This document shows positions 1 through 11,891 of a DNA stretch of 64,000 nucleotides, piece by piece. A program made the translations under genes and the position numbers. A model generated the notes under the pieces. It made no database searches, was not told the DNA's origin, and worked only from the letters and a program-made list of their open reading frames with translations. The stretch's first letter is position 1. The number at the start of each line of letters is the position of its first letter. Location of the stretch: positions 806,501 to 870,500 of the forward strand of contig NW_027017953.1 of NCBI RefSeq assembly GCF_032854445.1. The letters are read 5' to 3'. Source of the DNA: Liolophura sinensis (Eukaryota; Mollusca; Polyplacophora; Chitonida; Chitonidae).

Positions 1-48
1 ATCTTCTGAACAAAGGTGTGGACATTGTAAAATTGAAGGTCTACTTAC

Positions 49-217
49 TTTCTTCATAATCCTCTGTGAAGTACTTGGCCTTGTCTCTGGTCAAGCGGTC
101 ACTGTTGTCCAGGGGCATCTCCAGGAGAACCTCGTCATCAGGGTCAAGCTGTCCCTCTTTGCCCTCTCTATGGTCCATGGTGTCACCATTTCTCTTACCA
201 TCGTCACACTTTTGCAT
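49..217 (-). CDS. Coding exon of unidentified gene (partial)
   Basis: Read on the - strand, an open frame runs from an ATG at 217 to a strong splice donor GTAAGT that starts at position 48. It gives 56 codons plus one base (phase 1). A second in-frame ATG lies at 178. The predicted peptide is strongly charged and acidic, with no membrane segment; it includes DPDDEVLLEMPLDNSDRL and then TRDKAKYFTEDYEE. An in-frame stop lies upstream of the first ATG (near 245-250), so this may be the first coding exon. It could also be an internal exon using an acceptor near 223-226, where the sequence reads TTACAG on the - strand. The gene continues leftward, outside the window. I do not recognise the family. 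The balanced acidic/basic composition, clean donor and lack of repeats make it much more gene-like than the many small ORFs nearby. Confidence 0.6.
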
Positions 218-990
218 TATTCTGTAACTCCAATAGTTAACCCATTATAAATCTGTCCCCCATCCTACAAGCTAAAGCAATGTTTAATATGGATAAACAT
301 CTGCATACCTGTGCTGCTAAATCTTCATAAACTGTCAATCAGCTTTCTCATAACATTTAACCTCAAAGAAATGGAGAAGACATAAACAGAGAGGAATCAA
401 ATGTTGCTGAAATAAAAATTTGTGAAAATCACTGACCCCTATTTAGAAAATCTTGACAAAGTTCAGCTCCAAAGTCCCCTGGCTACATGGATAATGAGGC
501 ATTGGGACTTTGCTCTGCATTTGTCAAACCTCTCTTGAGGTCAAGGGAATTAAGATAAAAGAGACTCAGTTCAAAGTGTTCCACCATAGCTTTAGGTCAT
601 ACCACAGCTAGGTGGTAACAGCTTTGGCTGTCAGCAGTTTCTTGTACTTGTAATAATTGTGATACCCTGATGACATGGATCCACACTTTGGGTACGAAAT
701 AAACAAACTTTATAATTTCCATCCCAGATAAACCCTCACTTTAGAAAAGACATTTTTTATTCTTGTCAAGATTGGTGGCTACAGAAATTCTGAGTACAAG
801 GTTGCTTTGTGCACTTGCTCTCCTGAGACCTAGCCAGCCTGCAGTTTTACACAGAACCATAAACTGTCGCTGCAGTTTTACCTCTGGCATGGGGTGGTGG
901 TTTGTCCCACCCATAAACCAGGCCCCTGCCATCTGTGAGACGTCATGAGAACATTGCTACACCCCAATGGAAAACCCTGGTGTCTTACCC
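218..990. other. Unique AT-rich non-coding DNA
   Basis: No repeat or convincing exon seen. It lies upstream of the - strand exon and holds only short overlapping ORFs without splice context. It may be 5' flank or intron of the - strand gene. Confidence 0.5.
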
Positions 991-1873
991 CATATCGCTG
1001 TGGAGTCCTTAACATGAACCATATCGCTGATGGAGTTTGTGTCAATCTAGCTGAACCTTAACATGAACCATATCGCTGATGGAGTCTGTGTCAATCTAGC
1101 AGTCCTTAACATGGACCATATCGCTGTGCAGTCTGTGTCAATCTAGCAGAGCCTTAACATGGATCATATCACAGTGGAGCCTTTGTCAATCTAGCAGAAC
1201 CTTAACATGAACCATATTGCTGATGGAGTCTGTGTCAATCTAGCAGAGCCTTAACATGGATCATATCACTGTGCAGTCTGTGTCAATCTAGCAGAGCCTT
1301 AACATGAACCATATCGCGGTGGAGTCTGTGTCAATCTAGCAGTCTTTAACATGGACCATATCGCTGTGCAGTCTGTGTCAATTTAGCAGAGCCTTAACAT
1401 GGACCATATCGCAGTGGAGTCTGTATAAATCTAGCAGTCCTTAACATGAACCATATCGCTGATGGAGTCTGTGTCAATCTAGCAGAACCTTAACATGAAC
1501 CATATCACTGTGGAGTCTGTGTCAATCTAGCAGAACCTTAACATGGACCATATCGCAGTGGAGTCTGTGTCAATCTAGCAGTCCTTAACATGGACCATAT
1601 CGCTATGGAGTCTGTGTCAATCTAGCAGAGCCTTAACATGGACCATATCGCAGTGGAGTCTGTGTCAATCTAGCAGTCCTTAACATGGACCATATCGCTG
1701 TGCAGTCTGTGTCAATCTAGCAGAGCCTTATCATGAACCATATCGCTGTGGAGTCTGTGTCAATCTAGCAGAACCTTAACATGGACCATATCGCAGTGGA
1801 GTCTGTGTCAATCTAGCAGAACCTTAACATGAAACGTATCGCTGTGGAGTCTGTCAATCTAGCAGAATCTTAA
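991..1873. repeat. Minisatellite, ~47-bp unit, ~19 copies
   Basis: The unit runs from CCTTAACATGRACCATATCG through GTCTGTGTCAATCTAGCAGA. Copies vary in length from about 45 to 48 bp: GCTGATGGAG versus GCTGTGGAG, and AGTCC versus AGAGCC or AGAACC. Variants are interspersed, so the array is only moderately homogenised. No long open frame survives. Confidence 0.92.
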
Positions 1874-1909
1874 GGTCTGTTTTCTTCAACAAAACAGCAC
1901 ATGAGAAGC

Positions 1910-2056
1910 TAATCTGACCAGACAACTTCTAACTGACCACACAACTTCTAATTGACCACACAACTTCTAACTGACCAGACAACATCTATCTGACCAGGCA
2001 ACGTCTAACTGATCACACAACTTCTAACTGACCACACAACTTCTAACTGACCTGAC
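1910..2056. repeat. Short minisatellite, 19-bp unit, ~8 copies
   Basis: The unit CTGACCACACAACTTCTAA is repeated with point changes (CACACA/CAGACA, CTTC/CATC/CGTC). It starts about 40 bp after the end of the preceding 47-bp array and is unrelated to it. Confidence 0.88.
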
Positions 2057-4178
2057 CAACCCATCTAAACACTTTAATTAATTAAACCATAAAGCTGTCT
2101 GTATCTCCATCAAACAGAAGCTCGGTCATGAAACCATACATTGGTGTCAGTTTCTAAAATGACCTTGTGATGATAATGGTAACCAATGAGAAAACAACAC
2201 AAAACATTATTACAACAGGAAACTTCAGATATCAATCTGATGGTTTCATGTATCTCAGAAATATTACACTGAAAAACAGAGTTCTGCAGCTGGTTCAGAA
2301 GAGTAAATCATTCTCAAATGGAGTAGTACGTGTCTATTTGCTCTTCTTAAGATGAAGATACAAGTTGGAGTCAAAGCATCAACAAGAATCTGTCAGCATC
2401 ATATTTTACACTAAACTGCTTCGCATGTTACAACCTACCATAAATCTAAATGCATAAATGAACTGAATTCCCCTTTGCCAAACCAAGCAGAAGACTGTCT
2501 CTCTGAGGTGATTGTGCCCACTGAGGATATCTGTTTTGACAGCTGGTATGTTTGCCGGCCAGTCAGCTGGTCAGCTGCGGTGACTGAGCTGAGCCGGGAT
2601 CAGTGTCCAGTGTGGACGGTCAGCAATTGTCTGTCTCAGGGCTAGCCCGCAAACAAACAAACTACAGCTGAGTTAGCCGAGATAATGCATACGCAAACGT
2701 CCACCAAAACTCTTACACACAAGGACCAGATGGACATAGGAGTGCAGGTAATCGCCTGTCCGATGTGGTATGAGGTATTCCTGAACTTGAGCCGTGTCCT
2801 TCTCCTGCTTTCTCTGGCTCACTTCTGAAGACTTACTCGCTGCCACACTATCTATTTTTGCCCGCACAAGATTCCATGAAATCAGAAGGGAATGTCAAAA
2901 GGTCAGATCCGCTTGTACCCCGCTCCCCATGCCCTTGTTATGTAATCCAGACCATTCACTTCATCTCCTCTTTCATCGCTTTCTTTGTGCACATCAATGT
3001 CGAGGCTGGCTATGCCATTTCGCTCCAGCCTTGTATGTACATTACAATTAACCTGTACCTGAGGGAGACAAACCTCTCACAATGAGCCCCAGCTGGGCTA
3101 ATGGCTTATCATTTGCTGTCTACACAACAGATACAGGCACCAAAGAAAGGCCTTCATTTTTTATCTCATCTCATGGTTAACTCATCTTGTTTACTTCACC
3201 CCTTTACTCACATACTTGTTTGTTTTTAAAAACAAGACATTTTTTTCTTGTACAAGAACATCACCTTCTTGCCCACATAGCGACTGTTGACTTTGTTGCC
3301 AAGCAAATTTACTTACTGGTACCTGTCTTTGAAGTAGGTACTTTTGTTGTGTTAATTAATCCCATGTAATTCATTCAGGTATGGAGACTTTCAAGTGTGT
3401 GCTGCGGTAATCAATAACTTGTTATCTCTACCTGTGCGTTTGTTCCCACAGGTTGAGGCACTAGTCTTCACACTAGCCACTCCTCATCACCTACTCAGAG
3501 GGGTGAACTCCGGGATCAAATAGATAGCCACGTTCTTCGCACCGGAGAGGCCTAACTTCAATCAATCAATGCCTGCCTTCTGACAGCCTCAGTGAAGTCT
3601 GCAGTTCACCATTACATCATCAAATATCAGGCCATTCCACGACAAGATGCCCCAATTCATCATTAAATCTGTTACACTCTCCTACACGGACAATCAGGGA
3701 TTAGACAATGAGGATAACACGATAAGCGGGCTTCATTTAATTACCATCACTCATTCTGTTTCTTGGTTGTTATGGCGATAGCTTGCATCATGAGCCAATA
3801 AGACATCTAGCAGGTGTTTTGATAGTCACTATTGCCTACAAACTGATCACTTATTACCACTGTAAGAGTAAAGGCCACAGATCTACAAGACAAACATTCA
3901 AAAAATTTCCACTAAGAATAGGCCAAGGCATCACTTCTTTCTCTTTTCACTCTTCTCTTTTGTGATTGACAGGAGAAAAAAATACAGTTATGTATAAGAA
4001 TGTGTTGAAAATTTTTTACCACAAAATAATAATGCTTTTCATAATCCAAATTCTAGCTGTTGTTTGGTCAGGAATTCAGTCTCTAATACTTTGGGTAAAT
4101 GAAATGACTCAAATTTTCAAAAGAAAAAGGAGCCATGATTTCATCCATTTTCAAAAAGAAAATTCTGGCATGCATGAA
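2057..4178. other. Unique non-coding DNA with a GC-richer patch
   Basis: Mostly unique sequence. A GC-richer stretch at about 2520-2680 is followed on the - strand by an open stretch at 2867-2673. That stretch has a consensus-like donor (GTAAGT, near 2830-2835) shortly after an ATG at 2867. It could be a 5' exon of the - strand gene, but nothing confirms it. A fragment at 3487-3570 ending in CAATCAATCAATG resembles a SINE tail. Confidence 0.35.
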
Positions 4179-6378
4179 CATAGTTTCCCTATGACATCCT
4201 CATACTAGCAGTTTCATCACATCTACCTCTCTCATAACGTAGTTTCCCTATGACAACCTCACACTAGCAGTTTCATCACATCTACCTCTCTCATAATGTA
4301 GGTTCCCTATGACAACCTCACACTAGCAGTTTCATCACATCTACCTCTCTCATAATGTAGTTTCCCTATGACATCCTCATACTAGCAGTTTCATCACATC
4401 TACCTCTCTCATAATGTAGTTTCCCTATGACAACCTCACACTAGCAGTTTCATCACATCTCCCTCTCTCATAACGTAGTTCCCCTCTGACAACCTCACAC
4501 CAGCAGTTTCATCACATCTACCTCTCTCATAACGTAGGTTCCCTATGACAATCTCACACTAGCAGTTTCATCACATCTACCTCTCTCATAATGTAGTTTC
4601 CCTATGACATCCTCATACTAGCAGTTTCATCACATCTACCTCTCTCATAATGTAGTTTCCCTATGACAACCTCACACTAGCAGTTTCATCACATCTACCT
4701 CTCTCATAATGTAGGTTCCCTATGACAACCTCACACTAGCAGTTTCGTCACATCTACCTCTCTCATAATGTAGTTTCCCTATGACAACCTCACACTAGCA
4801 GTTTCATCATGTCTCCCTCTGCCATAACGTAGTTCCCCTCTGACAACCTCACACTAGCAGTTTCATCATGTCTCCCTCTGACATAATGTAGTTCCCCTAT
4901 GACAACCTCACACTAGCAGTTTCATTACATCTACCTCTCTCATAACGTAGTTCCCCTCTGACAACCTCACACTAGCAGTTTCATCATGTCTCCCTCTCTC
5001 ATAACGTAGTTCCCCTCTGACAACCTCATACCAGCAGTTTCATCACATCTACCTCTCTCATAACGTAGTTTCCCTATGACAACCTCACACCAGCAGTTTC
5101 ATCACGTCTACCTCTGCCATACGTAGTTCCCCTCTGACAACCTCACACTAGCAGTTTCATCACATCTACCTCTCTCATAACGTAGTTCCCCTCTGACAGC
5201 CTCACACCAGCAGTTTCATCACATCTACCTCTCTCATAACGTAGTTTCCCTATGACAACTTCACACCAGCAGTTTCATCACGTCTACCTCTGCCATAACG
5301 TAGTTCCCCTCTGACAACCTCACACCAGCAGTTTCATCACATCTACCTCTCTCATAACGTAGTTTCCCTATGACAACTTCACACCAGCAGTTTCATCACG
5401 TCTACCTCTGCCATAACGTAGTTCCCCTCTGACAACCTCACACTAGCAGTTTCATCACATCTACCTCTCTCATAATGTAGTTTCCTTATGACAACCTCAC
5501 ACCAGCAGTTTCATCATGTCTACCTCTCTCATAACGTAGTTTCCTTATGACAACCTCACACTAGCAGTTTCATCACGTCTACCTCTGCCATAACGTAGTT
5601 CCCCTCTGACAACCTCACACTAGCAGTTTCATCACATCTACCTCTCTCATAACGTAGTTCCCCTCTGACAACCTCACACCAGCAGTTTCATCACATCTAC
5701 CTCTCTCATAACGTAGTTTCCCTATGACAACTTCACACCAGCAGTTTCATCACGTCTACCTCTGCCATAACGTAGTTCCCCTCTGACAACCTCACACCAG
5801 CAGTTTCATCACATCTACCTCTCTCATAATGTAGTTTCCTTATGACAACCTCACATCAGCAGCTTCATCACATCTACCTCTCCCATAACGTAGTTTCCCT
5901 CTGACAACCTCACACCAGCAGTTTCATCACATCTACTTCTCTCATAATGTAGTTTCCCTATGACAACCTCACACTAGCAGTTTCATCACATCTACCTCTC
6001 TCATAATGTAGTTCCCCTCTGACAACCTCACACTAGCAGTTTCATCACATCTACCTCTCTCTCGTCGTCATATGACTGAAAAATTGTTGAGTACGACGTT
6101 AAACCCCAAGCACTCACTCACTCACTCTACCTCTCTTATAACGTAGTTTCCTTATGACAACCTCACACCAGCAGTTTCATCATGTCTACCTCTCTCATAA
6201 CGTAGTTTCCTTATGACAACCTCACACCAGCAGTTTCATCACGTCTACCTCTCTCATAACGTAGTTTCCCTGTGACAACCTCACACTAGCAGTTTCATCA
6301 CATCTACCTCTCTCATAACGTAGTTTCCCTATGACAACCTCACACCAGCAGTTTCATCACATCTACCTCTCCCATAAC
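4179..6378. repeat. Minisatellite, 59-bp unit, ~37 copies
   Basis: The unit includes CATAACGTAGTTTCCCTATG, ACAACCTCACACTAGCAG and TTTCATCACATCTACCTCTC; spacing of the CACTAGCAG word is 59 bp. Two subtypes alternate in runs: TTTCCCTATGAC with CTCTCATAA, and TTCCCCTCTGAC with CTGCCATAA. Early copies are dominated by CACTAGCAG and later ones by CACCAGCAG, so the array has a left-to-right gradient of variants. It is interrupted once by a SINE tail at 6061-6125. Confidence 0.96.
6061..6125 (+). mobile_element. Truncated SINE 3' end inserted in the 59-bp array
   Basis: This 65-bp piece reads CTCGTCGTCATATGACTG, then AAAAATTGTTGAGTACGACG, TTAAACCCC and a (CACT)n tail. It breaks a 59-bp repeat unit exactly after TCTACCTCTCT. 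The same 11 bases recur at 6126-6136, where the unit resumes, which is what a target-site duplication would give. The GAGTACGACGTTAAAC core with a short-motif tail is typical of SINE ends seen in molluscs (family knowledge, not searched here). Confidence 0.8.
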
Positions 6379-6540
6379 ATTGATTTATTTGGATTTGAAT
6401 TCATATCTACTTCATACAGATAAAAAGTTAGAAAGAACTAAAGTTCTCACGATCCTTATCCCATCCTTGACTAAAACCTTGACTAATGAGTTCATTAAAT
6501 TTGATCTGTATGTTTGTAGTCCATCTACTACATGTCAAGC

Positions 6541-9500
6541 TGTCACTTTAAACCAGCCAAACTGTACATTATACAGACTACAGCATGTAGTTCACTTTAA
6601 ACCAGCCAAACTGTACATTATACAGACTACAGTATGTGGTTCACTTCAGACTAGCCAAACTGTACATTATACAGACTACAGCATGTAGTTCACTTTAGAT
6701 CAGCCAAACTGTACATTATACAGACTACAGCATGTAGTTCACTTTGAACCAGCCAAACTGTACATTATACAGACTACAGTATGTAGTTCACTTTAGAGCA
6801 CCCAAACTGTACATTATACAGACTACAGCATGTAGTTCACTTTAGACCAGCCAAACTGTACATTCTACAGACTACAGTATGTAGTTCACTTCAGACCAGC
6901 CAAAAACTGTACATTATACAGACTACAGTATGTAGTTCACTTGAGACCAGCCAAACTGTACATGATACAGACTACAGCATGTAGTTCACGTTAGACCAGC
7001 TAAACTGTACATTATACAGACTACAGCATGTAGTTCACTTAGACCAGCCAAACTGTACATTATACAGACTACACTATGTAGTTCCCATTAGACCGAACAA
7101 ACTGTACACTATACAGACTACAGTATGTAGTTCACTTCAGACCAGCCAAACTGTACATTATACAGACTACACTACGTAGTTCACTTTAAACCAGCCAAAC
7201 TGTACATTCTACAGACTACACTATGTAGTTCACTTTAAACCAGCCAAACTGTACATTCTACAGACTACAGCATGTAGTTCACTTCAGACCAGCCAAACTG
7301 TACATTATACAGACTACAGCATGTAGTTTACTTTAAGCCAGCCAAACTGTACATTCTACAGACTACAGGATGTAGTTCACTTTAAACCAGCCAAACTGTA
7401 CATTATACAGACTACAGGATGTAGTTCACTTTAGACCTGCCAAACTGTACATTATACAGACTACAGCATGTAGTTCACTTTAGACCGACCAAATTGTACA
7501 TTATACAGACTACACTATGTAGTTCACTTTAAACCAGCCAAACTGTACATTCTACAGACTACAGCATGTAGTTCACTTTTGACCAGCCAAACTGTACATT
7601 ATACAGACTACACTATGTAGTTCACTTTAGACCGACCAAACTGTACATTATACAGACTACAGCATGTAGTTCACTTTAAACCAGCCAAACTGTACATTCT
7701 ACAGACTACAGCATGTAGTTCACTTTTGACCAGCCAAACTGTACATTATACAGACTACACTATGTAGTTCACTTCAGGCCAGCCAAACTGTACATTATAC
7801 AGACTACACTATGTGGTTCACTTTAAACCAGCCAAATTGTACATTATACAGACTACAGCATGTATTTCACTTTAGACCGACCAAACTGTACATGATACAG
7901 ACTACAGTATGTAGTTCACTTTAGACCGACCAAACTGTACATTATACAGACTCCAGTATGTAGTTCACTTTAAACCACCCAAACTGTACATTCTACAGAC
8001 CACAGTAAGTAGTTCACTTTAGACCAGCCAAACTGTACATTATACAGACTACAGTATGTAGTTCACTTCAGACCAGCCAAACTGTACATTCTACAGACTA
8101 CATCATGTAGTTCACTTTAGACCGACCAAACTGTACATGATACAGACTACAGCATGCAGTTCACTTTAGACCGACCAAACTGTACATTCTACAGACTACA
8201 GTATGTAGTTCACTTTAAACCACCCAAACTGTACATTATACAGACCACAGTATGTAGTTCACTTTAGGCCAGCCAAACTGTACATTATACAGACTACAGC
8301 ATGTAGTTCACTTCAGACCAGCCAAACTGTACATTATACAGACTACAGTATGTAGTTCACTTCAGATCAGCCAAACTGTACATTCTACAGGCTACACTAT
8401 GTGGTTCACTTTAGACCAGCCAAACTGTACATTCTACAGACTACAGCATGTAGTTCACTTCAGACCAGCCAAACTGTACATTATACAGACTACAGTATGT
8501 AGTTCACTTTAAACCAGCCAAACTGTACATTCTACAGACTACAGCATGTAGTTCACGTTAGACCAGCCAAATTGTACATTATACAGACTACAGTATGTAG
8601 TTCACTTCAGACCAGCCAAACTGTACATTATACAGACTACTGCATGTAGTTCACTTCAGACCACCCAAACTGTACATTATACAGACTACAGCATGTAGTT
8701 CACTTTAAACCTGCCAAACTGTACATTATACAGACTACAGGATGTAGTTCACTTTAGACCAGCCAAACTGTACATTATACAGACTACAGTATGTAGTTCA
8801 CTTTAAACCAGCCAAACTGTACATTCTACAGACTACAGCATGTAGTTCACTTTAAACCAGCCAAACTGTACATTATACAGACTACAGCATGTAGTTCACT
8901 TTTGACCAGCCAAACTGTACATTATACAGACTACAGTATGTAGTTCACTTCAGACCAGCCAAACTGTACATTCTACAGACTACAGTAAGTAGTTCACTTT
9001 AGACCAGCCAAACTCTACATTCTACAGACTACAGCATGTAGTTCACTTTAGGCCAGCCAAACTGTGCATTATACAGACTACAGTATGTAGTTCACTTCAG
9101 ACCAGCCAAACTGTACATTATACAGACTACAGCATGTAGTTCACTTTAAACCAGCCAAACTGTACATTCTACAGACTACATCATGTAGTTCACGTTAGAC
9201 CAGCCAAACTGTACATTATACAGACTACAGTATGTAGTTCACTTCAGACCAGCCAAACTGTACATTACACAGACTACAGCATGTAGTTCACTTCAGAGCA
9301 CCCAAACTGTACATTATACAGACTACAGCATGTAGTTCACTTTAAACCTGCCAAACTGTACATTCTACAGACTACAGGATGTAGTTCACTTCAGACCAGC
9401 CAAACTGTACATTATACATACTACAGTATGTAGTTCACTTTAAACCAGCCGAACTGTACATTATACAGACTACAGCATGTAGTTCACTTTAAACCAGCCA

Positions 9501-9878
9501 AACTGTACATTATACAGACTACAGCATGTAGTTCACTTTAGACCAGCCAAACTGTACATTATACAGACTACAGTATGTAGTTCACTTCAGACCAGCCAAA
9601 CTGTACATTCTACAGACTACAGCATGTAGTTCACTTTAGACCAGCCAAACTGTACATTCTACAGACTACAGTATGTAGTTCACTTCAGACCAGCCAAACT
9701 GTACATTATACAGACTACAGTATGTAGTTCACTTCAGACCAGCCAAACTGTACATTATACAGACTACAGTAAGTAGTTCACTTTAGACCAGCCAAACTGT
9801 ACATTCTACAGACTACAGCATGTAGTTAACTTCTGACCAGCCTAACTGTACATTATACAGACTACAGTATGTAGTTCA
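6541..9878. repeat. Minisatellite, 49-bp unit, ~68 copies
   Basis: The largest array. The unit contains CCAGCCAAACTGTACATTAT, then ACAGACTACAGCATGTAGTT and CACTTTAR. Diagnostic variants are TTATAC/TTCTAC, CAGCATG/CAGTATG/CACTATG, and CCAGCC/CCGACC/CCACCC. Each unit holds an inverted repeat ACTACA-GCA-TGTAGT able to form a 6-bp hairpin. Scattered single-base indels break any reading frame. A short open frame (6380-6688) that enters the first copies is incidental. Confidence 0.97.
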
Positions 9879-10416
9879 GGAATCTTTCATTTCAATCACC
9901 AAACCTTATCTTTGCATTTCTACACTGTATCACAAAAGTCCGAGAGCTCTAGTTACATTTTTTATCGGAACATATCTAGTACAGATTTAACCCCCCCACT
10001 CCCCAAATAAAAACACCAAAATTTTGAAATCATTCCCAAAAATTTCCTCATGGATAATGGAACTCAAAAAGGTATATACTGGTATATCATTTTTGCATTA
10101 TTTTAGTTTACATTACTTGATTTCATAAAGAAAATTGTAATGTGATAAAAATACTATAAAAAAACATCAAAGATAACATAGAAATGTTTTCTTCACCTTG
10201 GTATTTTTGCAAGTAATACTTAGAGATGGAAATATTTTCTTCTTTTAGAAAACTCAATACCACAGATAACATCAGATTTTTAATCATTTGGCTATTAGAA
10301 GGTACACATAACAGAAAATGACCTCCACTTTTTTATATTAGGGCTGTCAGTAAAAACTAGCATATAACACTGCATGATCTTTTGATCCATAGACAAATAT
10401 TAGCAAACAAATAGTA
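9879..10416. other. Unique AT-rich spacer
   Basis: Separates the 49-bp and 84-bp arrays. Contains a short C-rich tract near 9991-10002 and A/T-rich sequence. No exon, RNA gene or repeat recognised. Confidence 0.6.
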
Positions 10417-11891
10417 ACCCCAGCCTGTACTCTACAGGTATTTATTACTTAGTGTGCATGACTGCTGAAGATTCTACCAAAACACAACTCACAAACAGGA
10501 ATCCCAGTCTGTACTCTACAGGTATTTATTACTTAGTGTGCATGACTGCTGAAGATTCTACCAAAACACAACTCACAAACAGGAATCCCTGCCTGTACTC
10601 TACAGGTATTTATTACTTAGTGTGCATGACTGCTGAAGATTCTACCAAAACACAACTCACAAACAGGAATCCCAGTCTGTACTCTACAGGTATTAATTAC
10701 TTAGTGTGCATGACTGCTGAAGATTCTACCAAAACACAACTCACAAACAGGAATCCCAGTCTGTACTCTACAGGTATTTATTACTTAGTGTGCATGACTG
10801 CTGAAGATTCTACCAAAACACAACTCACAAACAGGAATCCCTGCCTGTACTCTACAGGTATTTATTACTTAGTGTGCATGACTGCTGAAGATTCTACCAA
10901 AACACAACTCACAAACAGGAATCCCAGTCTGTACTGTACAGGTATTTATTACTTAGTGTGCATGACTGCTGAAGATTCTACCAAAACACAACTCACAAAC
11001 AGGAATCCCAGCCTGTACTCTACAGGTATCTATTACTTAGTGTGCATGACTGCTGAAGATTCTACCAAAACACAACTCACAAACAGGAATCCCAGTCTGT
11101 ACTCAACAGGTATTTATTACTTAGTGTGCATGACTGCTGAAGATTCTACCAAAACACAACTCACAAACAGGAATCCCAGTCTGTACTGTACAGGTATTTA
11201 TTACTTAGTGTGCATGACTGCTGAAGATTCTACCAAAACACAACTCACAAACAGGAATCCCAGTCTGTACTCTACAGGTATTTATTACTTAGTGTGCATG
11301 ACTGCTGAAGATTCTACCAAAACACAACTCACAAACAGGAATCCCAGTCTGTACTGTACAGGTATTTATTACTTAGTGTGCATGACTGCTGAAGATTCTA
11401 CCAAAACACAACTCACAAACAGGAATCCCAGTCTGTACTCTACAGGTATTTATTACTTAGTGTGCATGACTGCTGAAGATTCTACCAAAACACAACTCAC
11501 AAACAGGAATCCCAGTCTGTACTGTACAGGTATTTATTACTTAGTGTGCATGACTGCTGAAGATTCTACCAAAACACAACTCACAAACAGGAATCCCAGT
11601 CTGTACTCAACAGGTATTTATTACTTAGTGTGCATGACTGCTAAAGATTCTACCAAAACACAACTCACAAACAGGAATCCCAGCCTGTACTCTACAGGTA
11701 TTTATTACTTAGTGTGCATGACTGCTGAAGATTCTACCAAAACACAACTCACAAACAGGAATCCCAGTCTGTACTCTACAGGTATTTATTACTTAGTGTG
11801 CATGACTGCTGAAGATTCTACCAAAACACAACTCACAAACAGGAATCCCAGTCTGTACTCTACAGGTATTTATTACTTAGTGTGCATGACT
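10417..11891. repeat. Minisatellite, 84-bp unit, ~17.5 copies, highly homogeneous
   Basis: The unit runs CCCAGTCTGTACTCTACAGG, TATTTATTACTTAGTGTGCA, TGACTGCTGAAGATTCTACC, AAAACACAACTCACAAACAG, GAAT. Copies differ at only a few positions (AGTCTG/AGCCTG/TGCCTG, CTCTACAG/CTGTACAG/CTCAACAG, one GAA to AAA). Because 84 is divisible by 3, one + frame stays open from 10452 to 11963 (503 codons, a 28-residue repeat). Differences among copies include several amino-acid changes (Ser to Cys, Tyr-neighbour changes, Glu to Lys) and show no excess of silent change. I therefore treat it as satellite DNA, not a gene. Confidence 0.95.
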
